DNA from: Legionella sp.
GTDB lineage: Bacteria > Pseudomonadota > Gammaproteobacteria > Legionellales > Legionellaceae
Assembly (NCBI GenBank): GCA_017306715.1
Contig: JAFKHV010000018.1
Location: 1 to 64,000, forward strand
Direction of reading: 5' to 3'
Length of the DNA stretch: 64,000 nucleotides
In this document: piece by piece, positions 46,397 to 55,896 of the stretch
Layout of the letters: every line of letters begins with the position of its first letter
Position numbering within the stretch: position 1 is the stretch's first letter
The notes under the pieces: model-generated
What the model was told of the DNA's origin: nothing
The model's input: the letters and a program-made list of their open reading frames with translations, nothing else
Database searches by the model: none
Made by a program: the position numbers and the translations under genes

Positions 46397-47599
46397 TTAT
46401 TCGCTACGTAAACAGGTGACCGGCTCCAGTCTTGAGGCCCGATAAGCGGGATAAAAACCAAAAAAGATACCTGTAGCAGCGGAAACCAAGAAGCCTGCAA
46501 GAGGTGGAAGTAACAACAGTGTAAAGTTCCATTGACTGAAATAAGCGATTATCCAAGTTAGTGAGATTCCTAAGAGCACACCGATGAGGCCACCCACTAA
46601 AGAAAGCATCACCGATTCGACCAGAAATAACGCTTGAATATCCCGATTCCGCGCCCCGACCGCTTTGCGAATGCCGATTTCTTTTTTTCGTTCACTAACA
46701 GAAACCAGCATCACATTCATTACCCCAATTCCACCTACAAGTAAAGAAATGCTACCAATTACAGCAAGTAATAAAGTGAAAATATGCCCCTGGCTTTCCA
46801 TGCTCGCAATAATTTGTTTTGCACTCCGCGCGAAAATACTTAATTTTGGAGAAAATGTATTAATGAGTGACTTAATCTGCTCAATGATCTCATCGATTGG
46901 ACTATCGGGCTTTAATTCAAGCACCGCGTTATTAATTTTTGCATCTTTGTTAATTAAGGAGATACCGGCTAATGGAATGATTGCAGCTTGGTTAATGTCT
47001 TCATTAAAAAAGCCACTTTCATGCCATTGCTGCGCGACACCAATAATTGTATACAGTGCTTGTCCAATTCGTAATTGTTGTCCAATCGGATCAGCATAAC
47101 TGATTTGCTGCATTTGTTGGGCAAGCCCTGCACCGATAACACAATAATGTTCGAAGGTATCCAAAAACGATACAAAGTTTCCCCGCGCTAATTTAATTTT
47201 AACAATTTCCGCTAGATGTTCATCTGCACCAATGATGACCCCCTGCATGACCTTTCCTCGAAAGCTTAAGGGCTGATAAGCCGTGCTGTAGGGGGCTAAA
47301 TTTTTTATATAAGGTATTTGGGTGGGTAACTGCTGCCATTGCGTCACGGATAGAGAATTTAATGCCGAGCTCCCTCCAGAGGTATTGGCTGGAGGTTTTT
47401 GATATACGGCTACAGCAAGTAAATTGGTCCCTAATGCTTTGAATTGCTCCAACGCCTTTTCGGTGGCCAACTGACCACAACTTAATAGGGCGACCACCGC
47501 CGCGGTTCCCACCAGAATTCCCAGAACTGCTAAAAATGAACGTAATTTAGCCGAGGTCAAATTCATCAATGCCTGTCTGCAGAGGGTGGTAAAATTCAT
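46397..47599 (-). CDS. MacB-type ABC exporter permease
   Basis: 400 residues. An N-terminal helix (LRSFLAVLGILVGTAAVVALL), a large periplasmic domain, then three C-terminal helices starting with LLLAVIGSISLLVGGIGVMNVMLVSVSERKKEIGIRKAVGA, the FtsX/MacB signature. ATPase and permease are separate polypeptides here, as in YknYZ, unlike fused E. coli MacB. The start overlaps the ATPase stop (ATGA). As a mechanotransmission-type permease it would push a periplasmic substrate out through the TolC-like channel. Confidence 0.93.
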   Translation of the reverse strand: MNFTTLCRQALMNLTSAKLRSFLAVLGILVGTAAVVALLSCGQLATEKALEQFKALGTNLLAVAVYQKPPANTSGGSSALNSLSVTQWQQLPTQIPYIKNLAPYSTAYQPLSFRGKVMQGVIIGADEHLAEIVKIKLARGNFVSFLDTFEHYCVIGAGLAQQMQQISYADPIGQQLRIGQALYTIIGVAQQWHESGFFNEDINQAAIIPLAGISLINKDAKINNAVLELKPDSPIDEIIEQIKSLINTFSPKLSIFARSAKQIIASMESQGHIFTLLLAVIGSISLLVGGIGVMNVMLVSVSERKKEIGIRKAVGARNRDIQALFLVESVMLSLVGGLIGVLLGISLTWIIAYFSQWNFTLLLLPPLAGFLVSAATGIFFGFYPAYRASRLEPVTCLRSE

Positions 47600-48282
47600 C
47601 GCCGCTCCGCAATGATGACACCATCAGCGATGGTAATCTGTCGCGAGCATTGCGCCGCAAGTTCATCATCATGAGTAATCATGATAATAGTACGACCTTG
47701 TTGATGAAGACTGGTAAATAAACGCATAACATCCGCACCTGTGCGTGAATCCAAAGCCCCGGTAGGCTCATCAGCAAGGATAACCTGGGGTTCAGTTACC
47801 AAGGCTCGTGCAATCGCTACGCGCTGTTGCTGGCCCCCCGAAAGTTGAGTCGGACGGTGACGGGCATATTTATCCATACCAACATGTGCCAACGCGCCGA
47901 GTACGCGCTCATTTATTTCCGCGGGAGGCGTTCCGCGATAAATGAGAGGCAAAGCCACATTTTGTTGCGCACTAAAGCGTGGCAAGAGGTTAAATTGCTG
48001 AAATACAAATCCGATATGAACATTACGGACCTGGGCCGCTTCATCATCCGATAGATCACCTACGTTTTTATTATCGATTATATAGCTTCCAGAATCTGCT
48101 TTATCGAGTAACCCAATGATGTTCATTAAGGTGGATTTACCAGAGCCAGACGCACCAACGATCGCAAGAAAATCACCTTGCAGAACGTCCAGGGAGATTG
48201 CTTTCAATACTGTGGTTGTAATCCCCTCTAAGTGATAGCTTTTAACAATCTCCGATAGCCGCATCACCACATGACTATTCAT
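47596..48282 (-). CDS. MacB/LolD-type ABC exporter ATPase
   Basis: About 228 residues. Walker [11 protein letters not shown]-loop [18 protein letters not shown], signature [15 protein letters not shown], Walker [13 protein letters not shown], and switch His in MITHDDE. The start is uncertain: ATG 48282 overlaps the preceding gene by 8 nt, with alternatives at 48294 and 48264. It energises the neighbouring permease. Confidence 0.94.
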   Translation of the reverse strand: MNSHVVMRLSEIVKSYHLEGITTTVLKAISLDVLQGDFLAIVGASGSGKSTLMNIIGLLDKADSGSYIIDNKNVGDLSDDEAAQVRNVHIGFVFQQFNLLPRFSAQQNVALPLIYRGTPPAEINERVLGALAHVGMDKYARHRPTQLSGGQQQRVAIARALVTEPQVILADEPTGALDSRTGADVMRLFTSLHQQGRTIIMITHDDELAAQCSRQITIADGVIIAERR

Positions 48283-49426
48283 AAATAATGACATCACCTT
48301 CTTGCAAGCCCGATTCCACCACAACCTGATCCGCTAATGCAGCTCCTGTAGCAATAATACGCGGCTGCACACTTCCATCTTGCCGCTGTACCTGTACCTG
48401 TATCTGTCCATTTTCTCGCTTAACGGCAGCAATCGGTATAATAAGCTGTTTACCCTCTTCAAGATCAATTTCTATGGTGGCACTCATCCCGACTTTGATC
48501 CAACGTTGTTGCTCGGCGGTTAAATCGTGCACCTCGACCACCGCGGTAAAAAAGGGTAGACCATTGTTCGAGCTTGACGCTTGTGCGTTAACCACAACGA
48601 CTTCACCTGTTAAGGGGTGTTTGCCAAAGGCCACACCCCGAACATGAGCCTTTAAACCCGGATGTACTTGTGACACATCAATCTCTGGAATTTCAATTTC
48701 AATACTGACTCCAGAGAGATCACCAATCAGTGCTAAAACTTGTCCTGATTTCACTGCAGAACCTACGGTTATCCGTGCATTTTTATCCTCACCTGATTTT
48801 GGTGGATAGAGTAAGACCCCATCACGAGGAGCCTTAATTTGTATTAAATTATGTTGCGCAGCTAAAATATGTTTTACCTTGGCAAAATCGCTCAGCGTCA
48901 GTTCAGACACATCTCTAGTTTGTTCTTCTCCAATTTTTTCTAACATTTCGGTTAATTTGCGTGTCGATTGCATTAATGACATGCGCACGGTGGCTAAACT
49001 GGATTTTTCACTTAAATAATTATTTTTTGCCAATAATCCTGAATGCCATAATTCTTGTGTGCCTGAAAACTTAGCCTGGGCTACGGTATAACTGTCTTTG
49101 GCTTTAAGGTACTCGGTAAAGGTATCGTTAAATTGTTTCTGCAACTCGTTGGAATCAAGCGTTAAGATCACATCGTCCTTTTTGACCACTTGTCCGTAAT
49201 GAAAAGACATGCTGGAGACAACTGCATCCATAGGACTTGCCAGGGTACTTTCGTGTAAAGGCTGTAAGGTACCGGTGAAATGTAAACTTTTATGCAAGGG
49301 CTGCATCTTAACTTTATATTGATGCATACCCTGGGTCTGTTTGGAGCCGTGCGGTGCGCTGCTACAGGCCACTAAAAGCAGATTCATCGAAAAAACCATC
49401 AATAATTTATAGACTCGCTTATTCAT
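48275..49426 (-). CDS. Membrane-fusion (periplasmic adaptor) lipoprotein of the ABC exporter
   Basis: 383 residues. N-terminal lipoprotein signal with lipobox LLVACSS, then the barrel-sandwich halves (TLASPMDAVVSSMSFHYGQVVKKDDVILTLD and IKAPRDGVLLYPPKSGEDKNA) flanking a helical hairpin, then beta-barrel and membrane-proximal parts. This is the HlyD/MacA architecture bridging permease and outer-membrane channel. It overlaps the outer-membrane gene by 4 nt. Confidence 0.93.
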   Translation of the reverse strand: MNKRVYKLLMVFSMNLLLVACSSAPHGSKQTQGMHQYKVKMQPLHKSLHFTGTLQPLHESTLASPMDAVVSSMSFHYGQVVKKDDVILTLDSNELQKQFNDTFTEYLKAKDSYTVAQAKFSGTQELWHSGLLAKNNYLSEKSSLATVRMSLMQSTRKLTEMLEKIGEEQTRDVSELTLSDFAKVKHILAAQHNLIQIKAPRDGVLLYPPKSGEDKNARITVGSAVKSGQVLALIGDLSGVSIEIEIPEIDVSQVHPGLKAHVRGVAFGKHPLTGEVVVVNAQASSSNNGLPFFTAVVEVHDLTAEQQRWIKVGMSATIEIDLEEGKQLIIPIAAVKRENGQIQVQVQRQDGSVQPRIIATGAALADQVVVESGLQEGDVIIYE

Positions 49427-50982
49427 CCACCATACCTTAATTCAATTTGCCAGCGCTCTAAAGTTGTTCCCAAAACGCGCTCCAAATTAGAAATTTGATT
49501 GAGATAAGCGATTTTGGCACTGATTAAACCTGTTTGCGCCTGGATTAATTGGTTTTGTGTATTATTCACATCTAAAGCGGTTGCGATGCCAGCTTGTTGC
49601 TTCTTTTTCTCTAAAGCATACGATTGCTCGGCAAGCTTTACTTGCTTTTGTGCTAACTGATACCTTTTGGCTAGACTACGAATATTATTAATCGTATTCG
49701 TGATATTCGTAATGAGCGCTCTTTTGGTAGCCAAAAGATTTAATCGATCTTTTTCCAGACGGACTTTGGCATTGATTAATTGGCTGCGCCTGCTGATATC
49801 ATGCAAGGGCACGGTTAAGGTCAGGCGCGCGGCTTGGGTCAAATTATTTCCATTATAGATACCTCGAAAGCCATCATTTTTACCGGTCGCATCGTTTAAT
49901 GTGCCACTTTGTACATTAGCGCCCACGTCTAATTGCCATAATTGCTGATTTTTGGCCACTTCATAAGCACGCTCATCGGCAAGTACGGCCATTTTTTGTG
50001 CTAAATACTGCGTATTATGCGCCAATGCCCGTGCAATTGTTTGTTTGAGATCAGGCACCTTAATGGTGTCAATAACTACGTCGTTTGGCACCGATAAACG
50101 CGTCTCGGGATCTAATCCGATGACCTGTAACAACTCTTGTGCTGCGGTTTGAAAACCATTTTCCATTTGTTCAACCATCAAACTGAGTGATTCAATTTGA
50201 TAGGATTGCTGAATATTACCGGTAGGTTCAAGCTGTCCTGCAGCGATTTTTTTCTCATTAATCTCATAAGATTTCTTCGCTTCTTGTAACTGTAAGCGCT
50301 GATTTTGCAGGTTATGCCCACTGAGAATAAGTGAGCGATAGGCCAGAATAACTTGGGTAACCTGGTCGGCTACCGATTGGCGCAAACCTAATTTACTGAG
50401 TAATTCATTATCACGCGCGTTTTGCAGCGCGACCTCATTAACGCGTTTACCGAATCCGCGTAACAAGGGCTGAGTGATTGCAAAATTGAGCATGGGATTA
50501 AAATTATTATCGCCGTTTACATTATTATCAATGCCTAGAGACGCTCTGGTACCATATTTAGTTTGTAAATTAAACTCAGGGCTCGCCATAAATGTACGGG
50601 TCGAATCAGTACCAATTCCGGCAAATCGGCTTTTTTGTAATACGCCCGAAGCGCCTAGAGCATATTGCAATTCAAATTCATTATTGGCTAAACGCAATTG
50701 ATAACGTTGTATAATCCGGTCGAGCTCAGCATTTTTAATATTTGGATTGTAGCGTAAAGCCAGCAAAATGGCCTCACGTAAATCCAACTGGTATCTTTTT
50801 TTCTTATTTGCGTTGGGCGATGTTGGCAGTTCAATCCAGGAGTGCAGCACAAATTCGGGATTGGCAATCGCCTGGTGTAGACGTTGTTCTGCGGCTTGGG
50901 CTTCAGCCAAATTTGTTTGAGGCAATGCCCAGGCATATACGATAAAAAAAATTCCTAGAAAAAACCCAAGCAAATGTTTCAT
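49423..50982 (-). CDS. TolC-family outer-membrane efflux protein
   Basis: 519 residues from ATG 50982; a GTG start four codons upstream is possible. Signal peptide (HLLGFFLGIFFIVYAWA), then two OEP repeats of coiled-coil helices (LREAILLALRYNPNIKNAELD; ARLTLTVPLHDISRRSQLINAKVRLEKDRLNL, YALEKKKQQAGIATALDVNNTQNQLIQAQ). It begins 12 nt after the apaH stop. Together with the next three genes it makes a complete tripartite ABC exporter upstream of the megasynthase. Confidence 0.93.
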   Translation of the reverse strand: MKHLLGFFLGIFFIVYAWALPQTNLAEAQAAEQRLHQAIANPEFVLHSWIELPTSPNANKKKRYQLDLREAILLALRYNPNIKNAELDRIIQRYQLRLANNEFELQYALGASGVLQKSRFAGIGTDSTRTFMASPEFNLQTKYGTRASLGIDNNVNGDNNFNPMLNFAITQPLLRGFGKRVNEVALQNARDNELLSKLGLRQSVADQVTQVILAYRSLILSGHNLQNQRLQLQEAKKSYEINEKKIAAGQLEPTGNIQQSYQIESLSLMVEQMENGFQTAAQELLQVIGLDPETRLSVPNDVVIDTIKVPDLKQTIARALAHNTQYLAQKMAVLADERAYEVAKNQQLWQLDVGANVQSGTLNDATGKNDGFRGIYNGNNLTQAARLTLTVPLHDISRRSQLINAKVRLEKDRLNLLATKRALITNITNTINNIRSLAKRYQLAQKQVKLAEQSYALEKKKQQAGIATALDVNNTQNQLIQAQTGLISAKIAYLNQISNLERVLGTTLERWQIELRYGG

Positions 50983-50994
50983 TAAACCACACAC

Positions 50995-51810
50995 CTACTT
51001 TTCATAATTCACTGCAAAACGTTGTTTATCCTGTAAACGTAAGGCCGTCAAGTACCCACCCCACAGGCAACCGGTATCAATCGCATGAATTCGTGGATGA
51101 GGACAAAAGCCTTTTAATGCAGCCCAATGACCAAAAACTATATCAGCAGTAATTTCTTTCCGTCCAGGAACTTGATACCAGGGATATAAATGGGCCGGTG
51201 CATCGTTTAGGGTACCTTTAAATTCAAGATTTAAGTGTCCATTAGCATCGCAAAAGCGCATCCGCGTAAAATAATTGGTAATAACACGCAAACGCGACAT
51301 TCCCACTAACGAGTCTGACCAAAAGCTGGGCTCATTTCCATACATATGCGACAAGTACTCTACGTAATGTTCGCCGGATAACACCGCTTGCAACTCATTT
51401 GCTAAACCTATTGCTTGTTGTAAATCCCACTGTGGTGCAATACCTGCATGACACATCGCCACATTGAGCTCAGGACAATAGTGGAGGATGGATTGTTGAC
51501 GTAACCAGTGACCAAGCTCTTCACCATCTGCCGCATCAACGATATCCTGAACGGTGTCATCACTCCCTTGCCAGGGCTCGTCGGCAAAAAGTAACCCGAG
51601 TAAATGCAAATCATGATTACCTAAAGTGACTCGGGGTGTTATGGGCAAGGAGCGTACAAAACGCAATACCGCCAAAGATTGCGGTCCACGATTAACCAAA
51701 TCACCGACAAACCATAAGCGATCGCAGGTATCGTTAAACTCTATTTTATCAAGCAAGCGCATGAGCGGATCATAACACCCCTGTATATCACCGATTGCAT
51801 AATCAGCCAC
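50995..51810 (-). CDS. apaH: Bis(5'-nucleosyl)-tetraphosphatase, symmetrical (ApaH)
   Basis: 271 residues. Metallophosphatase motifs [42 protein letters not shown] and the C-terminal FGHWAALKG are all intact. It hydrolyses Ap4A to two ADP and removes Np4 RNA caps. It overlaps the upstream 443-residue gene by 8 nt and is followed 12 nt later by the outer-membrane exporter gene, so a housekeeping operon has the exporter attached to its end. Confidence 0.96.
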   Translation of the reverse strand: MADYAIGDIQGCYDPLMRLLDKIEFNDTCDRLWFVGDLVNRGPQSLAVLRFVRSLPITPRVTLGNHDLHLLGLLFADEPWQGSDDTVQDIVDAADGEELGHWLRQQSILHYCPELNVAMCHAGIAPQWDLQQAIGLANELQAVLSGEHYVEYLSHMYGNEPSFWSDSLVGMSRLRVITNYFTRMRFCDANGHLNLEFKGTLNDAPAHLYPWYQVPGRKEITADIVFGHWAALKGFCPHPRIHAIDTGCLWGGYLTALRLQDKQRFAVNYEK

Positions 51811-53134
51811 CTTTTTTCACTCCTGCATTCATTGTCGGCTGTTCGTGTTTACTAGTGACCCATTGTCCAGCCCCATTAAGTTGCGTTTGTATGGTATTGG
51901 TTGATGTTGCCAGAGTAGGGTCATCTTGAGCGCGCAGCATAAGTTCCATGCTTGATAGATTTTCAACAGCTCCCGCTGCAGTTTTTACTGTAACCGTCTT
52001 TGGCAGCACCATAGCATAATGCGTAAAATTGATTCCCGTCTGTTTGCCTGCAAGAGCATGCTCGAAATGAATGTTCATACTTCCATCCGCCGCGGTTTGA
52101 TGAAGCCCTAAAGAGGCGAAGGCAGTCTGTATGGCTTGCCAATTTTTATATTCTGGATGCTCGCGCACGAACAGCTGAAAAATTTCTTTACACATTAACA
52201 AACCACCCGGAACCATGAGTAGCGGCGCTTTGTTAATGATGACTTGTCCATGTTCCAAAGCCTGGTGTAGCCACTGAATAAACTCCATTCCTACTTGACG
52301 CTCTTTCTCGATTAATGAATCGGCGCCACCTGAAAATGTACCTACGCCGCCATAACGACCACCCGTCCCATGAGCAAAGCCGCGCGGGGCAAATTCGAGA
52401 AAATAACGCTGAATCGCCAATGCATCAGCACGAATAAGAATCGCGCCTAAAGTGCCTGCTGAGCGCTCGTCTTCATTTAACAGTGCCAGCCACACGGCAA
52501 GCACATCTCCGTGTGCCGCAATCCAGTTATAACCCCCGGGAGGCATCATGGTTTTAGCTAAAAGTAAATTAATGCGACGACGTAAAGAAATTTCCATGTC
52601 TTTTTGAAATTCGTACCCATAATAGGAGCCCATTTGCGCCATATGCTCTAACAGAGGATTCCAGTCTTTAAGAAATTGCCCTTGGGCGTCATAAATGCGT
52701 GCATGATAGTCTATGTATAATTTACCAATTCCCTGGAGCATTGCAGCTGAGAACAAGGCATACTGCCATAACTTTTGCTCCTCAGAAATTACCTCTGCGC
52801 GGTCATGGATCATAAATTCTTTAAAAATTTCTAATGCCGCCTCGGTACGGTTAAGCGCATGATCAAGCAAACCGCCGGGTTGTGAAAAGTAACTATGAGC
52901 CGTTTCGGGCAGGTTTTGGCAATAGAGTACCTGGGTGTCGATTAGACTTGCGGCCAAAGCATCATATTGCGCTGACTCTAATTGCAGCAGGGTGCGAATT
53001 TTTTCCAGCAGCACCTGCCGACGTTCTTCGGCTAAAATTTGCGGTGGTTGGTGAATACGCGTCAAATCTTTAAGCGCTTTTTTCGCCTCAGATAAAGAGC
53101 TTTTTCGCTCGCGATGAAACAAAACGGTCTCCAT
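51803..53134 (-). CDS. TraI_2/MobH-like HD-fold protein with lost HD metal residues
   Basis: 443 residues. The N-terminal half matches the TraI_2 domain of MobH-type relaxases: [27 protein letters not shown] (His80, His92) and then [30 protein letters not shown]. In the family the latter segment reads LHDIGK; here His and Asp are replaced by Gln134 and Gly135, so the canonical metal site is incomplete. The C-terminal half has no recognised motif. No other conjugation gene is nearby, so it looks like a resident chromosomal protein, not part of a mobile element. Role unknown. Confidence 0.75.
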   Translation of the reverse strand: METVLFHRERKSSLSEAKKALKDLTRIHQPPQILAEERRQVLLEKIRTLLQLESAQYDALAASLIDTQVLYCQNLPETAHSYFSQPGGLLDHALNRTEAALEIFKEFMIHDRAEVISEEQKLWQYALFSAAMLQGIGKLYIDYHARIYDAQGQFLKDWNPLLEHMAQMGSYYGYEFQKDMEISLRRRINLLLAKTMMPPGGYNWIAAHGDVLAVWLALLNEDERSAGTLGAILIRADALAIQRYFLEFAPRGFAHGTGGRYGGVGTFSGGADSLIEKERQVGMEFIQWLHQALEHGQVIINKAPLLMVPGGLLMCKEIFQLFVREHPEYKNWQAIQTAFASLGLHQTAADGSMNIHFEHALAGKQTGINFTHYAMVLPKTVTVKTAAGAVENLSSMELMLRAQDDPTLATSTNTIQTQLNGAGQWVTSKHEQPTMNAGVKKGG

Positions 53135-53238
53135 TTAAATACTCTTGCTGTGTGTTGCTTTTGTCGTTTTATTTTGTGCTTTTAAAAATTTGCTTCCCTG
53201 TACTCAGCAACATTCACAGAAACATTCATTATTTTACA

Positions 53239-54021
53239 CTATTTGGAAATAAATTTCGCTAGTTGCACATAATCTTCAATAGATAATTGTTCTGGTCTTT
53301 TTTGACCATTAATTCCTAACTGCTCAAGCTCTGCAGGCGTTATAAGGCCTTTTAAATTATTATTCAAGGTCTTACGCCGCATAGCAAAAGCTCTACCCAC
53401 AATGAATTCGAGCGATTCCTGATCAATAGGGTCATACGGATTATGCTGATAAGGTACTAAACGAACAATCGCTGAATCAACTTTAGGCGGCGGATCAAAG
53501 GCATCTGGAGCGACATCAAACAAATGTGTGATCTCGCAATGATACTGGAGCATGATCGTTAAGCGCCCGTAATCTTTATTGCCGGGCATTGCCGCCATGC
53601 GCTCCACGACCTCTTTTTGCAGCATAAAATGCATGTCCCGAATCATAGGGCAAAAACGCATTAATAAGAGCAATAGCGGTGTTGAAATATTGTAGGGTAA
53701 ATTGCCGATAATCCGCAGGTCTGCTCCAAAATCCCCATAATCAACGGTTAATGCATCTTGAGGGATTAAGGTTAAATGTTGCGCATTTGGAGCTTGAGAC
53801 CAGTATTGCTGTAAATCCCTATCAATCTCAATCACGGTAAGCTCACGAACAATACGGAGCAATGGATGAGTTAAGGCACCTAACCCAGGCCCAATTTCGA
53901 GTAGATTATCCGAGGCCTGAGGAGAAACAGCGGCAATTATTTGCTGTATAATACGAGCATCGTGTAAAAAATTCTGCCCAAAGCGTTTACGCGGACGGTG
54001 CTTCACCGATTCAATCCTCAA
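53239..54021 (-). CDS. rsmA: 16S rRNA dimethyladenosine transferase RsmA (KsgA)
   Basis: 260 residues. [17 protein letters not shown] at the N terminus, SAM motif [16 protein letters not shown], catalytic NLPYN, and [14 protein letters not shown], all diagnostic. It dimethylates A1518 and A1519 of 16S rRNA. A 104-nt gap separates it from the 443-residue gene, and in many gammaproteobacteria it is close to apaH, as here. Confidence 0.98.
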   Translation of the reverse strand: MRIESVKHRPRKRFGQNFLHDARIIQQIIAAVSPQASDNLLEIGPGLGALTHPLLRIVRELTVIEIDRDLQQYWSQAPNAQHLTLIPQDALTVDYGDFGADLRIIGNLPYNISTPLLLLLMRFCPMIRDMHFMLQKEVVERMAAMPGNKDYGRLTIMLQYHCEITHLFDVAPDAFDPPPKVDSAIVRLVPYQHNPYDPIDQESLEFIVGRAFAMRRKTLNNNLKGLITPAELEQLGINGQKRPEQLSIEDYVQLAKFISK

Positions 54022-54138
54022 ATAAAGCGATTATACCCTGCTCATCACCTGATTACTAATTTTATCCCGCAATGGCTAGCAGTAACAGGAGAATTTACGG
54101 TAAAATCCGCACATTTTGAACTTATTTTGGAATTTATT

Positions 54139-54537
54139 ATGGCATACCGTACGATGCTCAAGTCAAAGATTCACCGTGCCACTGTTACACAAGCTGAGCT
54201 GGATTATGAAGGCAGTATTACCATTCCACCTGATCTACTGCAAGCAGCGGACATCCTCCCCCACGAAGCAGTACACGTTTGGAATGTCACTGCAGGTACA
54301 CGGTTTGAAACCTATGCCATTACGGGATTACCTGATACACATGATATTTGTGTTAATGGCGCAGCGGCACACTTAGTAACACCAGGAGACTTAATTATTA
54401 TTGCTACATTTAGCAGTATTCCTGAGGCGCAGTGCAGAAGTTATGAACCTATCGTCGTGTTTGTAGATGCAAATAATTGTCAAAAAGAATTACGCCTAGA
54501 GCGCGCGGGAGTCAAAGCTGAATTCGTTGGGGCCTGA
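54139..54537 (+). CDS. panD: Aspartate 1-decarboxylase PanD
   Basis: 132 residues from ATG 54139; the frame stays open upstream to 53998, but the family begins at this Met. The self-cleavage site Gly25-Ser26 (DYEGSITI) generates the pyruvoyl cofactor, and [14 protein letters not shown] carries the conserved Lys. It makes beta-alanine for pantothenate and CoA. Its stop overlaps the tatC start by 1 nt, an unusual pairing. Confidence 0.96.
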   Translation: MAYRTMLKSKIHRATVTQAELDYEGSITIPPDLLQAADILPHEAVHVWNVTAGTRFETYAITGLPDTHDICVNGAAAHLVTPGDLIIIATFSSIPEAQCRSYEPIVVFVDANNCQKELRLERAGVKAEFVGA

Positions 54538-55244
54538 TGATGCAACGCTCCTTGGTGTTGGACTTGCTTGAGCTACGACAACGCTGTATTTATGTATGTC
54601 TCTGGTTTGTATTTTTTTTTCTTGGCTTCTTTTTTCTGGCGCATGAGTTATTCTATTTGCTCATTAAACCTTTGCTTACGATAACACCTGCGCCTGCCTA
54701 TCTCATTGCAACACAAATAGCCTCGCCGCTGGTTACCCCCTTGTGCTTGGCAGCGGATGCTTCCTTTTTGTGCACAATGCCCTTTGCCCTTTTTCAGCTG
54801 TGGCGCTTTTGTAAACCCGGACTCTATACTCAGGAGCGCTTCATTTTGCGCTGGGGCAGCTTTTTTAGTGTCGCACTCTTTCTTATTGGCATGGTATTTT
54901 GTTACTACGCGATTCTTCCGTGGATGTTGCATTATTTTGCTAATAGCGTGCCTAAGGGCGTACGTTATCTACCGGAGATTTCTAATACCGTAAATTTTAT
55001 CACCCATATGCTCCTGATATTTGGTCTTTGCTTCCAAGTGCCCTTGTTCACCTGGCTTATAATTAGGCTTGAATTATGCTCTTACCAGCAATTAATTATT
55101 CTGCGACCTTACATTATTGTATTCGCATTCATCATCGGCATGTTGTTAACCCCACCCGATGTCTTCTCGCAAATTTTACTCGCCGTGCCTCTGTGTTTAC
55201 TGTTCGAATCTGGATTACTTCTGGCAAGACTCTTTCCAAGATAA
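54537..55244 (+). CDS. tatC: Twin-arginine translocase subunit TatC
   Basis: 235 residues, six predicted helices. DLLELRQRCIYVCLWFVFFFLGF corresponds to the HLxELRxR start, FALFQLWRFCKPGLYTQERFIL to the FQxWxFxxPGL motif of the first cytoplasmic loop, and GMLLTPPDVFSQILLAVPLCLLFE to the C-terminal signature. It is the Tat substrate receptor. It is separated from tatAB by over 20 kb and sits behind panD. Confidence 0.94.
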   Translation: MMQRSLVLDLLELRQRCIYVCLWFVFFFLGFFFLAHELFYLLIKPLLTITPAPAYLIATQIASPLVTPLCLAADASFLCTMPFALFQLWRFCKPGLYTQERFILRWGSFFSVALFLIGMVFCYYAILPWMLHYFANSVPKGVRYLPEISNTVNFITHMLLIFGLCFQVPLFTWLIIRLELCSYQQLIILRPYIIVFAFIIGMLLTPPDVFSQILLAVPLCLLFESGLLLARLFPR

Positions 55245-55301
55245 CACCCGCCCAATAATAGCCTATACTTTGATTATTAAATAAGCAGGAAGAGGTTTAG
55301 C

Positions 55302-55724
55302 ATGACACATGATCAACTCGAACGGCTCCAACAGCAAGTAAAAAGTTTTTTTGATAATATGCAAAAATTTGGTGATGAACATCGATTCCTCGAACTGGAG
55401 ATCCAAAACTCCTGGAAAAATTTAAATCAGATTAATCACCGCTTAAAAGAAATTAATCCACTCCTCAATGCAGAACAAGATACACCAACACGCTGGAGTC
55501 TAGAGCTTGAACATCAAAAATTACTCCACGATCAAGTTGTGGAAAAAGAGAAATTAGTACGCATGGAACGAGAGCTGCCGGAGGTTGCACAACGGCTACT
55601 CGACGCGCGCAACAACTATCAAGAAAGTTACCAACGCCTATCCCGTGAAATTACTTTCGCCCAGCAAAAAAGCATTGACTCGGTTAAATTTACCCCGCTG
55701 CGGGTCGCGAGTAGAAATCGTTAA
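55302..55724 (+). CDS. Unknown coiled-coil protein, 140 residues
   Basis: GGAAGAGG precedes the ATG. Nearly the whole protein is one charged helix (LERLQQQVKSFFDNMQKFGDEHRFLELEIQ, LHDQVVEKEKLVRMERELPEVAQRLL), with a basic tail (RVASRNR). No signal peptide, membrane helix or known motif. It lies on the same strand as panD-tatC, 57 nt after tatC. It may be a structural or regulatory helical protein, and nothing in the sequence gives a function. Confidence 0.7.
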   Translation: MTHDQLERLQQQVKSFFDNMQKFGDEHRFLELEIQNSWKNLNQINHRLKEINPLLNAEQDTPTRWSLELEHQKLLHDQVVEKEKLVRMERELPEVAQRLLDARNNYQESYQRLSREITFAQQKSIDSVKFTPLRVASRNR

Positions 55725-55829
55725 ACGATATAATTCGTGTCGGCTTTCATTGACTTTGTATGTTACTCATGGTCTGTTGCTATTTCATCAACCCTTAATG
55801 ATTAGGGATAAAAAAGGACAATTAAGTCT

Positions 55830-55862
55830 CTTAATGATCACTTAATGTTGCATCAGTATAAT
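55830..55862 (+). promoter_or_regulatory. PmrA-like box and consensus -10 before the 342-residue gene
   Basis: CTTAATGAT (55830-55838), CA, CTTAATGTT (55841-55849): 7 of 9 and 8 of 9 matches to the Legionella PmrA half-site. Seven nt later is a perfect TATAAT (55857-55862), 34 nt before the ATG. A further single CTTAATGATT lies upstream near 55794. This is the clearest of the three boxes in the window. Confidence 0.75.
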
Positions 55863-55896
55863 GGGAACAAGTATGTAAGCCGACAGGATTTAAAAC

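Noticed and set aside
46365..46412. AAGGAGGT on the plus strand as the start of a small gene
   Set aside because: Only a GTG-initiated frame of about eight codons follows before a stop, and the site lies at the 3' end of the opposite-strand permease.
46665..47099. 144-residue plus-strand open frame
   Set aside because: Antisense to the MacB-type permease, whose motifs are certain; no ribosome-binding site or family match.
51803..53134. Relaxase as evidence for an integrative conjugative element
   Set aside because: No other transfer, integrase or attachment-site signal is present; neighbours are core genes (rsmA, apaH), and the metal residues are lost.
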